Shown here piece after piece: positions 22,222 through 31,158 of a DNA stretch of 33,128 bases. Origin of the DNA: a virus; IMG/VR virus record IMGVR_UViG_3300042888_000552, positions 1 through 33,128 of that record. One strand, 5' to 3'. The position numbers were made by a program, and so were the translations under genes. The notes beneath the pieces are model-generated. The model did no database searches, was not told the origin of the DNA, and saw only the letters and a program-made list of their open reading frames with translations. Each line of letters begins with the position of its first letter. The stretch's first letter is position 1.

Positions 22222-25200
22222 ATGGCTGAAGAACAACAACAAGGAAATATTAAAGTAGCATATAATAGTGCAAACATTGGTTTAAATATGGATCAAACTT
22301 TGAACCAGATTAAACCAGGCACTCTTACATATGCGTTGAACGCTGCTTTAGAAAATTTTGATTCTAGTTCTGTTAATTATCAAAATGAACAAGGGAATGA
22401 ACTTTGTTTAACTTTTCCAGAAAGTTATGTATTAATAGGAACACATTTTATTAATGAACAAAGTAAACATATATTTTTTATCACTAACCCATTAACTGGA
22501 GATTCTGAAATAGGTTATATGGATAATAACGATTGTGTGTATCGCACATTAGTTAATGCTCCATGTCTTAATTTTAATATTGATCATCCTATACATAAAG
22601 CTGTACATAAAATTACAAACTGTACAACAGAGATTTATTGGACAGATGGCTTTAATCAAAGAAGATATTTAGATATTAATAATATTCCTTTCTTATTAAC
22701 TCCTACTTCAGATTTATGTGAGCCTACATATACTAAAGAATTAGATTGTAATCAATTAAAAATACAACCTAATTTTAATATTCCAGATCTTTCTATAGTA
22801 GATATTACTACAGGAGGAGCATTACTTGCAGGAACATATCAATTTGCTGTTCAATATTCAGATGCGACTGGTAATCCTTATACATCATATTATTCTGTTA
22901 CAAACCCTACACCTATTGCAGATATAAATATAACAACAGTTAATTATAATTATAATGTAGGTAAATCAATTATTGTAAACGTTGATAATCTTGATGTCAC
23001 AGGAGGATTTCAATATTTCAATCTTGCAGTAATTAAAACAATAAATGCAATTAGTTCAGTAGAATTAGTAGGAACATATTTTATTGATAATGTTGCAAGA
23101 CAAATAACCTATACAGGACAAGATGTTTCTTCTATACGTTTATCTATTAATGATATATTTGAAAAGTTTCCATATTATGATATTGCAGAAGATTTAACTA
23201 CTGCACAAGATGTTCTTATATGGGATGGACTTATTTCTATTGATAGAATTAATTATCAGTCAATAGCTTCACAAATAACTCTTAAATGGGAAACATATAA
23301 ACTTCCTGCTAATGAAAATTATTCAGATGAATTAAATGCTACAAACTTACGAGGCTATTTACGTGATGAGGTATATGCATTTGAAATTGCATTTCTTTTA
23401 GATAATGGTAAACAAACGGATGGATTTCATATTCCTGGTAGAGCACTATCTCCAAGTGAAACATTATACCCTGATGTAACAGATGATAATGAAGATTTTA
23501 TAGGAGATGGTACAAGTGCTCCTTATTGGAAAATATATAATACAGCTTCTGTAATAGGAGATGCTGTAGGAAATAATATAGGTAATGCTGTTCCATATAA
23601 ATATGGAGAATTTGCATATTGGGAATCTACAGAAGAATATCCATGTAATACAAATGTGTGGGGAGATCTTGCTGGACAAAAAATAAGACATCATAAATTT
23701 CCAGATGTCCTTGTTAGTCCAATGTTTGAATCAAAACTATTCTCTAGTCCTGGATCAATGGTGATGGGTAATGATGCTGTATTTCCTATTGGAGTAAAGA
23801 TAAACGTTGAACAAATTAAATCCTTAATTGAGTCTTCTAATTTAACACAAGAAGAAAAATCAGCTATTGTTGGTTTTAAAATATTAAGAGGAGATAGAGG
23901 AACAAATAAATCTATTATAGCTAAAGGAATACTTAGAAATGTAAATAAATATTCAAGAGAAAATCAAGATTTTTATTTTCCTAATTATCCATATAATGAT
24001 TTAGGTGAAGATCCATTTTTAAATGAAATTAATAATGCATGGTCTAAGGAATGTGACTCATACACTGTAACAATTACAGAATTAGCTGATGGAAAAGCTA
24101 CAGTTAGATATATTGATTGTAATACAAATAAAAGTGCAACACAAGAATACACTGAAGTAAAAGTATATTCATTGTGTTCAATTGGTTTTCCTGTATTAGA
24201 AGGAACTGCTAAAGGAACTATTACAATAGATACATATGATGTATGGAATGTAAGAGTTATTAATCCATCTATAATTGAACCTGGAATAGGCTTTAGAGTT
24301 GAGTGGAAGGATTGGACTGGTGAAACAAAAAATGATTGGTGGTATGGTGCTTTAGGGGGTAATACAAATAAAGATGTAAAAGTTATTAAAGGAACTGAAC
24401 CAGTTTGTATAAGCAACTGTGATAAAGCAGGGCAACGTATCACTGGTCCAATAGAAGAAGTTGTAAGTACAAAATGTAAAAGCGAAAGTCCGCAACCTGC
24501 AATTACAAGTGATCCAAATCTTGCATATAGACAAATATTTAATTCACCTGAAACATCATTTGGACAACCATTTCTTGGAGATGTTCTTAAATTAGAAAAT
24601 GTAATGTTTGGTGCTGGTAAAGCACATTTTGTAGCAGTTAAAAGTAATGCTAAATATAGACTTCTTACAAAAGAAGCACAGCAGGATGCATTGGATGCTT
24701 CTAGTGATTTAGGTAATAGAACTGTTCCGTTTAATGCTACCTCCATGTTTACAGCATATCAAGCATATTTACAAATATATATAAATGGTATAACTAGAAA
24801 GAACTATGCATATTCATATAATTCAATTGCTAGTTATGATTATAATGTATCTATTCCTAATGGTTTAGGAATTAAACAAAGAAATATTGATTTAGCAAAA
24901 TATTTAATACCTGGTGTTCAAGCAATAGGAGATGATAACATTCCTATAAATAATTATCAAAGAGAAACTTCTGTATTTATAAAAACAAAAGAATTAAACA
25001 ATTCTGAAGAATATCTATCTCCACTTCCTTTTCCTAATAATAGTATTAATGTCCCTGCATTAGGAATAACGGATAAATCTAGAATAACTATTGGTGGAAG
25101 TCGTGCATGTTCAACTCCTGCAAGAGAACAAGGTATTCAAGTATTATCTTATTATGCTTCATTAAAAAATACATTTGTTAACCAATGGGGACAAATTTAT

Positions 25201-27393
25201 TCTTATGAAACAATTGATACAGGATTTCAAAGAACTGTTAATAGTACAGGAAGTGCTACAATATTTGGAGGAGATACATTCATTTCTCGTTTTGCATTTA
25301 AAACTAAACTCCCATTCTTTATAGATAATAGAGTGAATGCTCCTGATGATTCAGATATATTTTATGATGAAATTGGTAATATAGCTTATCCAAAATATTG
25401 GCATTCAGCTAGATCTGTACTAGCTGACTATTCTAAAAATAACTCAGGAATACTTTCAAATATAATATCTTATAAAGCTCACAATTTTGATTGTCCTAAT
25501 AGTCAAGAGCCTGGACCAACCTCAACACCTCCAGTTGCAGCTTCAAGTAATCCTAATAGAACATTCTATGATGGATATTTCTATTTGTTTGCATATGGTA
25601 TTCCTAACTTTTATTGTGAGTCTAGTTATAATACAGATCTTCGTCAAGCTTTTAATAATAGAGAAGGTGATTTCTGGCCACATGTAAGCACAAGTATTCC
25701 TGATGATTGGTTGCAAGAAGATTTTGTAAGTATTGCTAATGATAATACATATACATATAATGTAACATTCTCTAAACAAAATAAAGAAAATACATTTACG
25801 CATCTTCCTCCTGATTGGGATGGAAGAGCTTGTTATACAAATTATCCATTTAGAGCAATATATTCTGATAGTCAAAATACAGATGCAGACAATAGAGTTA
25901 ATAGTTGGTTAACATATAGAGCAGTTTCTTATTTTGATTTTCCTCAAAACTATGGAGCACTTACATCATTAGATGGTATTCAAAACAGAGCTATATTAGC
26001 TAGATTTGAGAACAAGACATTAATGTATAACAATCTCTTAACAATTGATACAAGTAATCCACAAGCAGCATATGTTGGTAACCCTAATATGTTTAGTGCT
26101 CCTCCAATTGATTTTGCTGAAACAGATCTTGGGTATGTAGGAAGTCAAAATAAAATGTTATTAAAAATTCCTCAAGGACAAATAACAATTGATGCTAAAA
26201 GAGGACAAGTATTTATTATACAAGGGACACAAGTAGAAGACTTATCTGCATTTGGTTCAGGTATGAATAGATTTTTTACAGACCACTTGGCATTTGAGAT
26301 ATTAAGACATTTTCCAAATGTAGACATAGATAATCATTTTAATGGTGTTGGTTTGCATGCTGTATATGATAGTAAATTTGATAGAGTAATAATTACTAAA
26401 TTAGATTATATTCCTCTAATTACTGATATTAAGTATAATTCTACAACAAAAGAATTTTACATTGAAGAAATTGTTGATGATTTAGTATTGACAACAGTTG
26501 TTGATTTAAAAGATTCTGATTATTTTTGCAACAAATCTTGGACGCTTTCATATAATGTAAATACTAAAAGCTGGATAAGTTTTCATAGTTATATTCCTAA
26601 TTGGTACATAGCAGAAAATAATTTCTTTTATTCTGGTATTAATGGATGTTGTGGTGATTTTGATTTTATTGCAGGAGAATTAATTCCTAATCCATCAACA
26701 ACAACTACTACTACTTCTTTAACTAGTTCTACAACAACAACCACTACAACTGCTATTCCTTTAGATTGTACATTGAATGGTGAAGTTATATTAACAGATT
26801 GTGTATTAGAAGGAACAGGGATAATAACAATACCTCCACCATGTCAAAGACCAACAACTATGAATAACTATCAATTTATTACAGGATATAATATAATAGC
26901 ACCACCATCAACAGTAGTATCTACAGGAAGTCAAGTTGATGCATGTGCAGCAATTGCTTATGTTACAACAAATGTAGGTTATGATTATACATTAATTAAT
27001 GTAAATGCTATAAGTTTGACAGTTGGTCAAACTATATATGTTAATAATGGTACAACAGATTGTTCAGTAATAGCAGATGGTTGGTATTTTACAGAAGAGA
27101 GTGCATATACTACTACAGATGTTTATCATGTTGTGTCAGGAGTATTAACTGAAATAATACCTTGTGTTACAACAACTACAACAACAACAACAATATCAGG
27201 AGCATGTAATACATATACAGCAAGTAAAGCAACTACAGGAACAATTGATATTAATATTATAGATTGTACAGGTACTCCTGCAATTATACAAGTAGGTAAT
27301 CCTGGAGGAGGTCTTTCAGTGGTAACATTCTGTGCAATAAGTATATCTGGATATTCAGGGGATGTAACAATAACTTTTAATGGTTTGTGCTAA
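22222..27393 (+). CDS. Muzzle / tail-stabilisation protein, crAss-like, with added poly-Thr domains, 1723 aa
   Basis: Forms the distal end (muzzle) of the short tail. I recognise the crAss-like N-terminus (NIGLNMDQTLNQIKPGTLTY, ALNAALENFDSSSVNYQNEQ) and later conserved stretches such as SPMFESKLFSSPGSMVMGND, YCESSYNTDLRQAFNNREGD and KSWISFHSYIPNWYIAEN. The usual muzzle sequence stops at FFYSGINGCCGDFDF (about residue 1480). After it come a poly-Thr linker (1493-1510), a ~137-residue domain with DACAAIAYV and DGWYF, a second linker of eight Thr (1650-1657) and a ~65-residue beta domain ending in GLC. These extra parts are atypical for the family as I know it. The stop overlaps the next start by one base (TAATG), and the next protein looks like the missing C-terminus. 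The family call is firm; the split is argued under findings. Confidence 0.8.
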   Translation: MAEEQQQGNIKVAYNSANIGLNMDQTLNQIKPGTLTYALNAALENFDSSSVNYQNEQGNELCLTFPESYVLIGTHFINEQSKHIFFITNPLTGDSEIGYMDNNDCVYRTLVNAPCLNFNIDHPIHKAVHKITNCTTEIYWTDGFNQRRYLDINNIPFLLTPTSDLCEPTYTKELDCNQLKIQPNFNIPDLSIVDITTGGALLAGTYQFAVQYSDATGNPYTSYYSVTNPTPIADINITTVNYNYNVGKSIIVNVDNLDVTGGFQYFNLAVIKTINAISSVELVGTYFIDNVARQITYTGQDVSSIRLSINDIFEKFPYYDIAEDLTTAQDVLIWDGLISIDRINYQSIASQITLKWETYKLPANENYSDELNATNLRGYLRDEVYAFEIAFLLDNGKQTDGFHIPGRALSPSETLYPDVTDDNEDFIGDGTSAPYWKIYNTASVIGDAVGNNIGNAVPYKYGEFAYWESTEEYPCNTNVWGDLAGQKIRHHKFPDVLVSPMFESKLFSSPGSMVMGNDAVFPIGVKINVEQIKSLIESSNLTQEEKSAIVGFKILRGDRGTNKSIIAKGILRNVNKYSRENQDFYFPNYPYNDLGEDPFLNEINNAWSKECDSYTVTITELADGKATVRYIDCNTNKSATQEYTEVKVYSLCSIGFPVLEGTAKGTITIDTYDVWNVRVINPSIIEPGIGFRVEWKDWTGETKNDWWYGALGGNTNKDVKVIKGTEPVCISNCDKAGQRITGPIEEVVSTKCKSESPQPAITSDPNLAYRQIFNSPETSFGQPFLGDVLKLENVMFGAGKAHFVAVKSNAKYRLLTKEAQQDALDASSDLGNRTVPFNATSMFTAYQAYLQIYINGITRKNYAYSYNSIASYDYNVSIPNGLGIKQRNIDLAKYLIPGVQAIGDDNIPINNYQRETSVFIKTKELNNSEEYLSPLPFPNNSINVPALGITDKSRITIGGSRACSTPAREQGIQVLSYYASLKNTFVNQWGQIYSYETIDTGFQRTVNSTGSATIFGGDTFISRFAFKTKLPFFIDNRVNAPDDSDIFYDEIGNIAYPKYWHSARSVLADYSKNNSGILSNIISYKAHNFDCPNSQEPGPTSTPPVAASSNPNRTFYDGYFYLFAYGIPNFYCESSYNTDLRQAFNNREGDFWPHVSTSIPDDWLQEDFVSIANDNTYTYNVTFSKQNKENTFTHLPPDWDGRACYTNYPFRAIYSDSQNTDADNRVNSWLTYRAVSYFDFPQNYGALTSLDGIQNRAILARFENKTLMYNNLLTIDTSNPQAAYVGNPNMFSAPPIDFAETDLGYVGSQNKMLLKIPQGQITIDAKRGQVFIIQGTQVEDLSAFGSGMNRFFTDHLAFEILRHFPNVDIDNHFNGVGLHAVYDSKFDRVIITKLDYIPLITDIKYNSTTKEFYIEEIVDDLVLTTVVDLKDSDYFCNKSWTLSYNVNTKSWISFHSYIPNWYIAENNFFYSGINGCCGDFDFIAGELIPNPSTTTTTTSLTSSTTTTTTTAIPLDCTLNGEVILTDCVLEGTGIITIPPPCQRPTTMNNYQFITGYNIIAPPSTVVSTGSQVDACAAIAYVTTNVGYDYTLINVNAISLTVGQTIYVNNGTTDCSVIADGWYFTEESAYTTTDVYHVVSGVLTEIIPCVTTTTTTTTISGACNTYTASKATTGTIDINIIDCTGTPAIIQVGNPGGGLSVVTFCAISISGYSGDVTITFNGLC
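26698..26751 (+). repeat. Poly-Thr/Ser linker tract in the muzzle gene
   Basis: Encodes about 18 residues, nearly all Thr with a few Ser and Leu, using mixed ACA, ACT and ACC codons. It marks the point where the conserved muzzle sequence ends and the added domains begin. Similar tracts lie at about 10756-10821, 11875-11917, 17359-17385 and 17886-17912. Confidence 0.85.
27169..27192 (+). repeat. Second poly-Thr tract in the muzzle gene
   Basis: Eight threonine codons (ACA and ACT) between the two added C-terminal domains of the 1723-aa protein. It separates the DGWYF domain from the last ~65 residues. Confidence 0.85.
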
Positions 27394-28259
27394 TGTCAAA
27401 AGTAATAACAATAAAATTAACAAAAGTAAATTCTACTGCTGGACCATTCTCAATCTTTGATCAGTTTGGGAATGTAATAGCAGAGGGTGTAACTAAAAAA
27501 GTTTTAACAAAAGGAATAAGTTATATTGTAAATGATAACGTATCTATGATTACAATCAAATCTGTAGGAGACTGTAAATCAGAAAAAACAATATCTTTAA
27601 ATGATATAACTGAAGAAGAATATGCAAATATTAAGTTAACACAAACTATAACTGGATGTATATGGAAACATTTAACTAATATACAGTTATATAATTCTTA
27701 TTATGGGAATATACATTCTTATATAATTGAATATCCATTCGCATATCAATTTCAAGATGAAATTTTACAAAATGTAGTAGATTATACAAAAGCATATGAA
27801 TATCTTCCTATACAAGATGGTGTCTTTAATTACAATACAAGAATAGAAACAAATGACAAATGGTTTAACAAAGCTATTCTATACAATGGACAACAGAGTT
27901 CAGGAGTATTAAACCTTGTTGCTAAACCTCTAAACAATATGCATGAGTATATGAAGTATCCAATGTTCAATACAGATAGCAAAACAATTCTATATACTAA
28001 GAGTGATAACTTCTATCAGTATAATACATTCTGGGCTCTTCAAAAATCTTCTCAAGTTCCATTATTTAATACAGGATGTGAGAGTCTTTCTATTGATAAA
28101 GTTATAAATCAAGAGAACATGAATTATGATACACGTAGTTTCAAAAAAGCCACTCTAAGAGCAAAAGAATTAAAAGTGAGACATATACTCGATAATCACT
28201 CAAACGTTCATCTAGTGAGTCAATTCATATTAACCCCTGCACAAATATCTTATAAGTAA
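27393..28259 (+). CDS. Detached muzzle C-terminus fused to a small beta domain, 288 aa
   Basis: The start is the ATG at 27393 in TAATG, overlapping the muzzle stop; the GTG two codons upstream is not needed. Residues 1-68 form a beta domain (TAGPFSIFDQFGN, GVTKKVL, IKSVGDCKSEKTISL) paralogous to residues 1-72 of the protein at 17139. Residues ~80-288 (GCIWKHLTNIQLYNSYYGNI, FNKAILYNGQQSSGVLNLV, SDNFYQYNTFWALQKSSQVP, LKVRHILDNHSNVHLVSQF) resemble what I know as the C-terminal part of crAss-like muzzle proteins, which is normally continuous with the preceding sequence. The protein therefore probably joins the muzzle as a separate chain. The downstream gene again overlaps by TAATG, so translation is coupled through three large genes. 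Confidence 0.66.
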   Translation: MSKVITIKLTKVNSTAGPFSIFDQFGNVIAEGVTKKVLTKGISYIVNDNVSMITIKSVGDCKSEKTISLNDITEEEYANIKLTQTITGCIWKHLTNIQLYNSYYGNIHSYIIEYPFAYQFQDEILQNVVDYTKAYEYLPIQDGVFNYNTRIETNDKWFNKAILYNGQQSSGVLNLVAKPLNNMHEYMKYPMFNTDSKTILYTKSDNFYQYNTFWALQKSSQVPLFNTGCESLSIDKVINQENMNYDTRSFKKATLRAKELKVRHILDNHSNVHLVSQFILTPAQISYK

Positions 28260-31156
28260 TGGCTAGTAAAGTAAAATGCACATGTGGATGGTCATGGAAC
28301 AAATCTGATTCTAGTAAGAAAGATATGTACGTATGTCATGAGTGTGGTAGAGATAATAGCAACAACATGCAAAATGGTGGTTGGCTAGATAATTATAATG
28401 ATTATGAAGTATCTGCTCCTGAAGGATTTCAAGGAGATGGATACAGCAATGTAGGAAGAAATAGTTCTCCTACATGGGGAGGACAGTTTCAAATGGGTGG
28501 TTCAGTCTATCCAGTTAACTATGTTCCTAAAGCTCAACCTGGTACAGAAATAGTATCAGAATCAACAAGTGTTTATAAAAAACCTTTTAATAAACAAGAA
28601 TTAAAGAATATTATAAAAGATGAAACAGAAAGAACAAGAACAGGTAATATAAAAAATCCTAGAGCAGAAGCAAACAAAATAGAAAAATCTTTACCAACAA
28701 AAGAAACTGTTGATTTTTTTAATAAGATTAAAAAAGAGTTAGGTCCAGAATATTTTACAGCATTGCTTAAAGTACAAAATAAACGAGGTAATCCTTCTGT
28801 AAACGTAGGAACAGATAAAGGATTACCATTTCACGCTAGAAGAAATTATAACCCTTTTACTAATGAAGTAAATATACCTAAAGGTTTAGAAAATTCTTAT
28901 GATAACGCAGATGATTATTTAACCGAAGTGTCTCATGCCAGTCAACCTTTATCAGAAGTTATTCCTAGATTTTTAACAAATGATGTTCCAGGATATATAA
29001 AATCTTATCTTTCTTCAGGAGACATTGAAGATAATATTGAAAAAAATGTTTACAATAATCCAAACACTGTTGAAAATTATACACATAATAAAATACAACC
29101 ATCATTAATAGATCAAATTGAAAATTATACTTCTTGGCCAAAATCGAAAGAAGAAGAAGAAGAAGAATATAAACTTATTGAAGATCAATTAAAACGTGGT
29201 AATAAAAATCTACAAATGGGAGGAAATATTCCAGGAGCTACAGGTTTCTCATACGCACGTACAGGAAATATTCCTAGTGAAGGAAAGTATGCAAAGAAAA
29301 CAATGGCTAGTGCACAGAATGGTCAAGAGATGCAATACTATAGAGAAGGATTAGATTGGCAACCAAAGACTATTAGTAGAGATGGTGCATGGTTAGATCA
29401 ATATGATATAGCACAAGAAGGAATAAATCTTCCTTCAGTTAGAGATCTTATTAATGATACAATGAATCGTAAGATTCAAACACGTAAAGGAAAAGGTAAA
29501 GAAACTACTATTACAAAAAAAGATAATACAAGAACTGTTACACCTAAAATAGGTAAAGTAGCTACAGCTAAAGAAAAAGAGCAACGAGCTATAGAAGAAA
29601 ATAAACAAGCACAAGAAGCTTCAGAATTACAAGCACGCAAAGATTGGGTACAAGAAAGTATGGAAGAAGCTTACAAGTCTCCATTAATGTCTCCAGGATA
29701 TTTCACTCCTGAAGGAGTTGCAATAGGTGCATTACAGGGTGCAACAAAACTAGGTCCTGATTTATATGAAGGTAATTATAAAGGAGCTGCAATAGATGCT
29801 CTTATGGCTTTACCTATTGGTATACCTGCTGCAAAAACATTAGGAAAAGTATTAGGTCCTGAAGAAGGACTGATAGGAAAAGTATCACAAGAAGTAAATA
29901 TAAATAGAAATCTAAGTAAAATAAAAAAAGAAGGACAGCTTCAAGGACTAAGTGATTATGAGATAGCTAAAAAGCAAATGGAGAAAGTTGGTATAACTTC
30001 TAATCAAAGAAAAGCTTACACTCCTGGAATATCAGAGTTTGCTGAAAAATATATTACTCCTAGAGGATATCAATCTAGTGATTTTGGTACTAAATTTTCA
30101 GAAATAATTAATAATATAAAAAATGGGGGCTATTCTGTTGAAAATGAGCTGTCACCCAGATTAGATGCTTGGAAATTATATTTAGGCAAACCTCAAGTAA
30201 ATAATACTTTTAGTTTAGCAGATACTGCACCAGTATTACATCCTTCATATAAATCAGGTTCTTTAAAAGGAATGGATATTTATAATATTAATAAAGAAGG
30301 AACTACATATATTCCTCCAGATCCTCCTGATTTTGTTACTTATAATGATCAACATTTAAAATTTCTTGAAAACCCTATTAGTATAGCTAGAGATACAAAT
30401 ATAATGGGGGGATACAACAGAGTTTTAACAAAAGAAGGAACTCAATATAATGATATATGGGATCTAGAACCTACTGTTATGCTTAAATCACTTGTGCCAT
30501 CTAAAGTTGGTAGAAGTCCTATGTTAGAAAAACTTTTTTGGGAAAAAACTCCTACTGGAGTAATGTCTCCAAAAGGTATTAATGTTCCTATAAGTAAAGT
30601 TTTTGGAAAACCTTTTATGTCACATGGTAATTTACCTTATACTTCTACAGACCATGTTAACACAATAAAATTTGATATTAATAAACAATTAAATCATTTA
30701 AATTCTACATTAACTCCAGAAGAATTATTAAATTATAAAAATTTTTCAAGATATGAAGAAGCATTAAAAGATTTAGAAAACTATCCTAAATTTAAAAAAG
30801 GTGGAATCATTAAAGATGATAGAGGACAATGGGGAGAACATAAAGGAGAACCAACAAGAATTAATCAAAGTGAACCAGGATCATATATAGATATGGGTCC
30901 AGATCCTTTAACAGGAGAACCTCTAACAGAACCTTTATTAGGAATATCAGATAAAGGAGAAAAGAAAATGATGTATCCAGGAGAGAAACATAAATTTAAA
31001 AAAGGTACTAAATATGTTGATGAATATCCAAAAGGTAAACTAGCTAAGAATGGATTAAGACAAGAACAGAAAGGTTTGCAGAATCTAGATAATCTAACTA
31101 ACTTTACAAATTATAATAAACCACAATCAGGCGGCTGGTTGAATAAATATAACTAA
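28259..31156 (+). CDS. Mosaic cargo-type virion protein with zinc ribbon and inserted domains, 965 aa
   Basis: Probably packaged in the head or muzzle and ejected with DNA, by position after the muzzle and by resemblance of its core to crAss-like cargo-region proteins. Residues 1-32: zinc ribbon (CTCGWSW, CHECG; Cys 7, 9, 26, 29). NGGWLDNYN (39-47), DGAWLDQYD (375-383) and SGGWLNKYN (957-965) are three copies of one motif that seem to mark module borders. Residues ~105-315 form an inserted domain with TEVSH (222-226) and VENYTH (271-276), reminiscent of a zincin with the first His lost. IPGATGFSYAR is at 324-334 and GLDWQPKTI at 364-372. Residues ~482-535 are Gly/Ala-rich, possibly membrane-active. 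A further inserted domain (RLDAWKLYLGKPQ, GGYNRVL, NDIWDLEP) spans ~540-840. The conserved end begins DDRGQWGEHKGEP. Starts in TAATG. Confidence 0.68.
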   Translation: MASKVKCTCGWSWNKSDSSKKDMYVCHECGRDNSNNMQNGGWLDNYNDYEVSAPEGFQGDGYSNVGRNSSPTWGGQFQMGGSVYPVNYVPKAQPGTEIVSESTSVYKKPFNKQELKNIIKDETERTRTGNIKNPRAEANKIEKSLPTKETVDFFNKIKKELGPEYFTALLKVQNKRGNPSVNVGTDKGLPFHARRNYNPFTNEVNIPKGLENSYDNADDYLTEVSHASQPLSEVIPRFLTNDVPGYIKSYLSSGDIEDNIEKNVYNNPNTVENYTHNKIQPSLIDQIENYTSWPKSKEEEEEEYKLIEDQLKRGNKNLQMGGNIPGATGFSYARTGNIPSEGKYAKKTMASAQNGQEMQYYREGLDWQPKTISRDGAWLDQYDIAQEGINLPSVRDLINDTMNRKIQTRKGKGKETTITKKDNTRTVTPKIGKVATAKEKEQRAIEENKQAQEASELQARKDWVQESMEEAYKSPLMSPGYFTPEGVAIGALQGATKLGPDLYEGNYKGAAIDALMALPIGIPAAKTLGKVLGPEEGLIGKVSQEVNINRNLSKIKKEGQLQGLSDYEIAKKQMEKVGITSNQRKAYTPGISEFAEKYITPRGYQSSDFGTKFSEIINNIKNGGYSVENELSPRLDAWKLYLGKPQVNNTFSLADTAPVLHPSYKSGSLKGMDIYNINKEGTTYIPPDPPDFVTYNDQHLKFLENPISIARDTNIMGGYNRVLTKEGTQYNDIWDLEPTVMLKSLVPSKVGRSPMLEKLFWEKTPTGVMSPKGINVPISKVFGKPFMSHGNLPYTSTDHVNTIKFDINKQLNHLNSTLTPEELLNYKNFSRYEEALKDLENYPKFKKGGIIKDDRGQWGEHKGEPTRINQSEPGSYIDMGPDPLTGEPLTEPLLGISDKGEKKMMYPGEKHKFKKGTKYVDEYPKGKLAKNGLRQEQKGLQNLDNLTNFTNYNKPQSGGWLNKYN

Positions 31157-31158
31157 TC

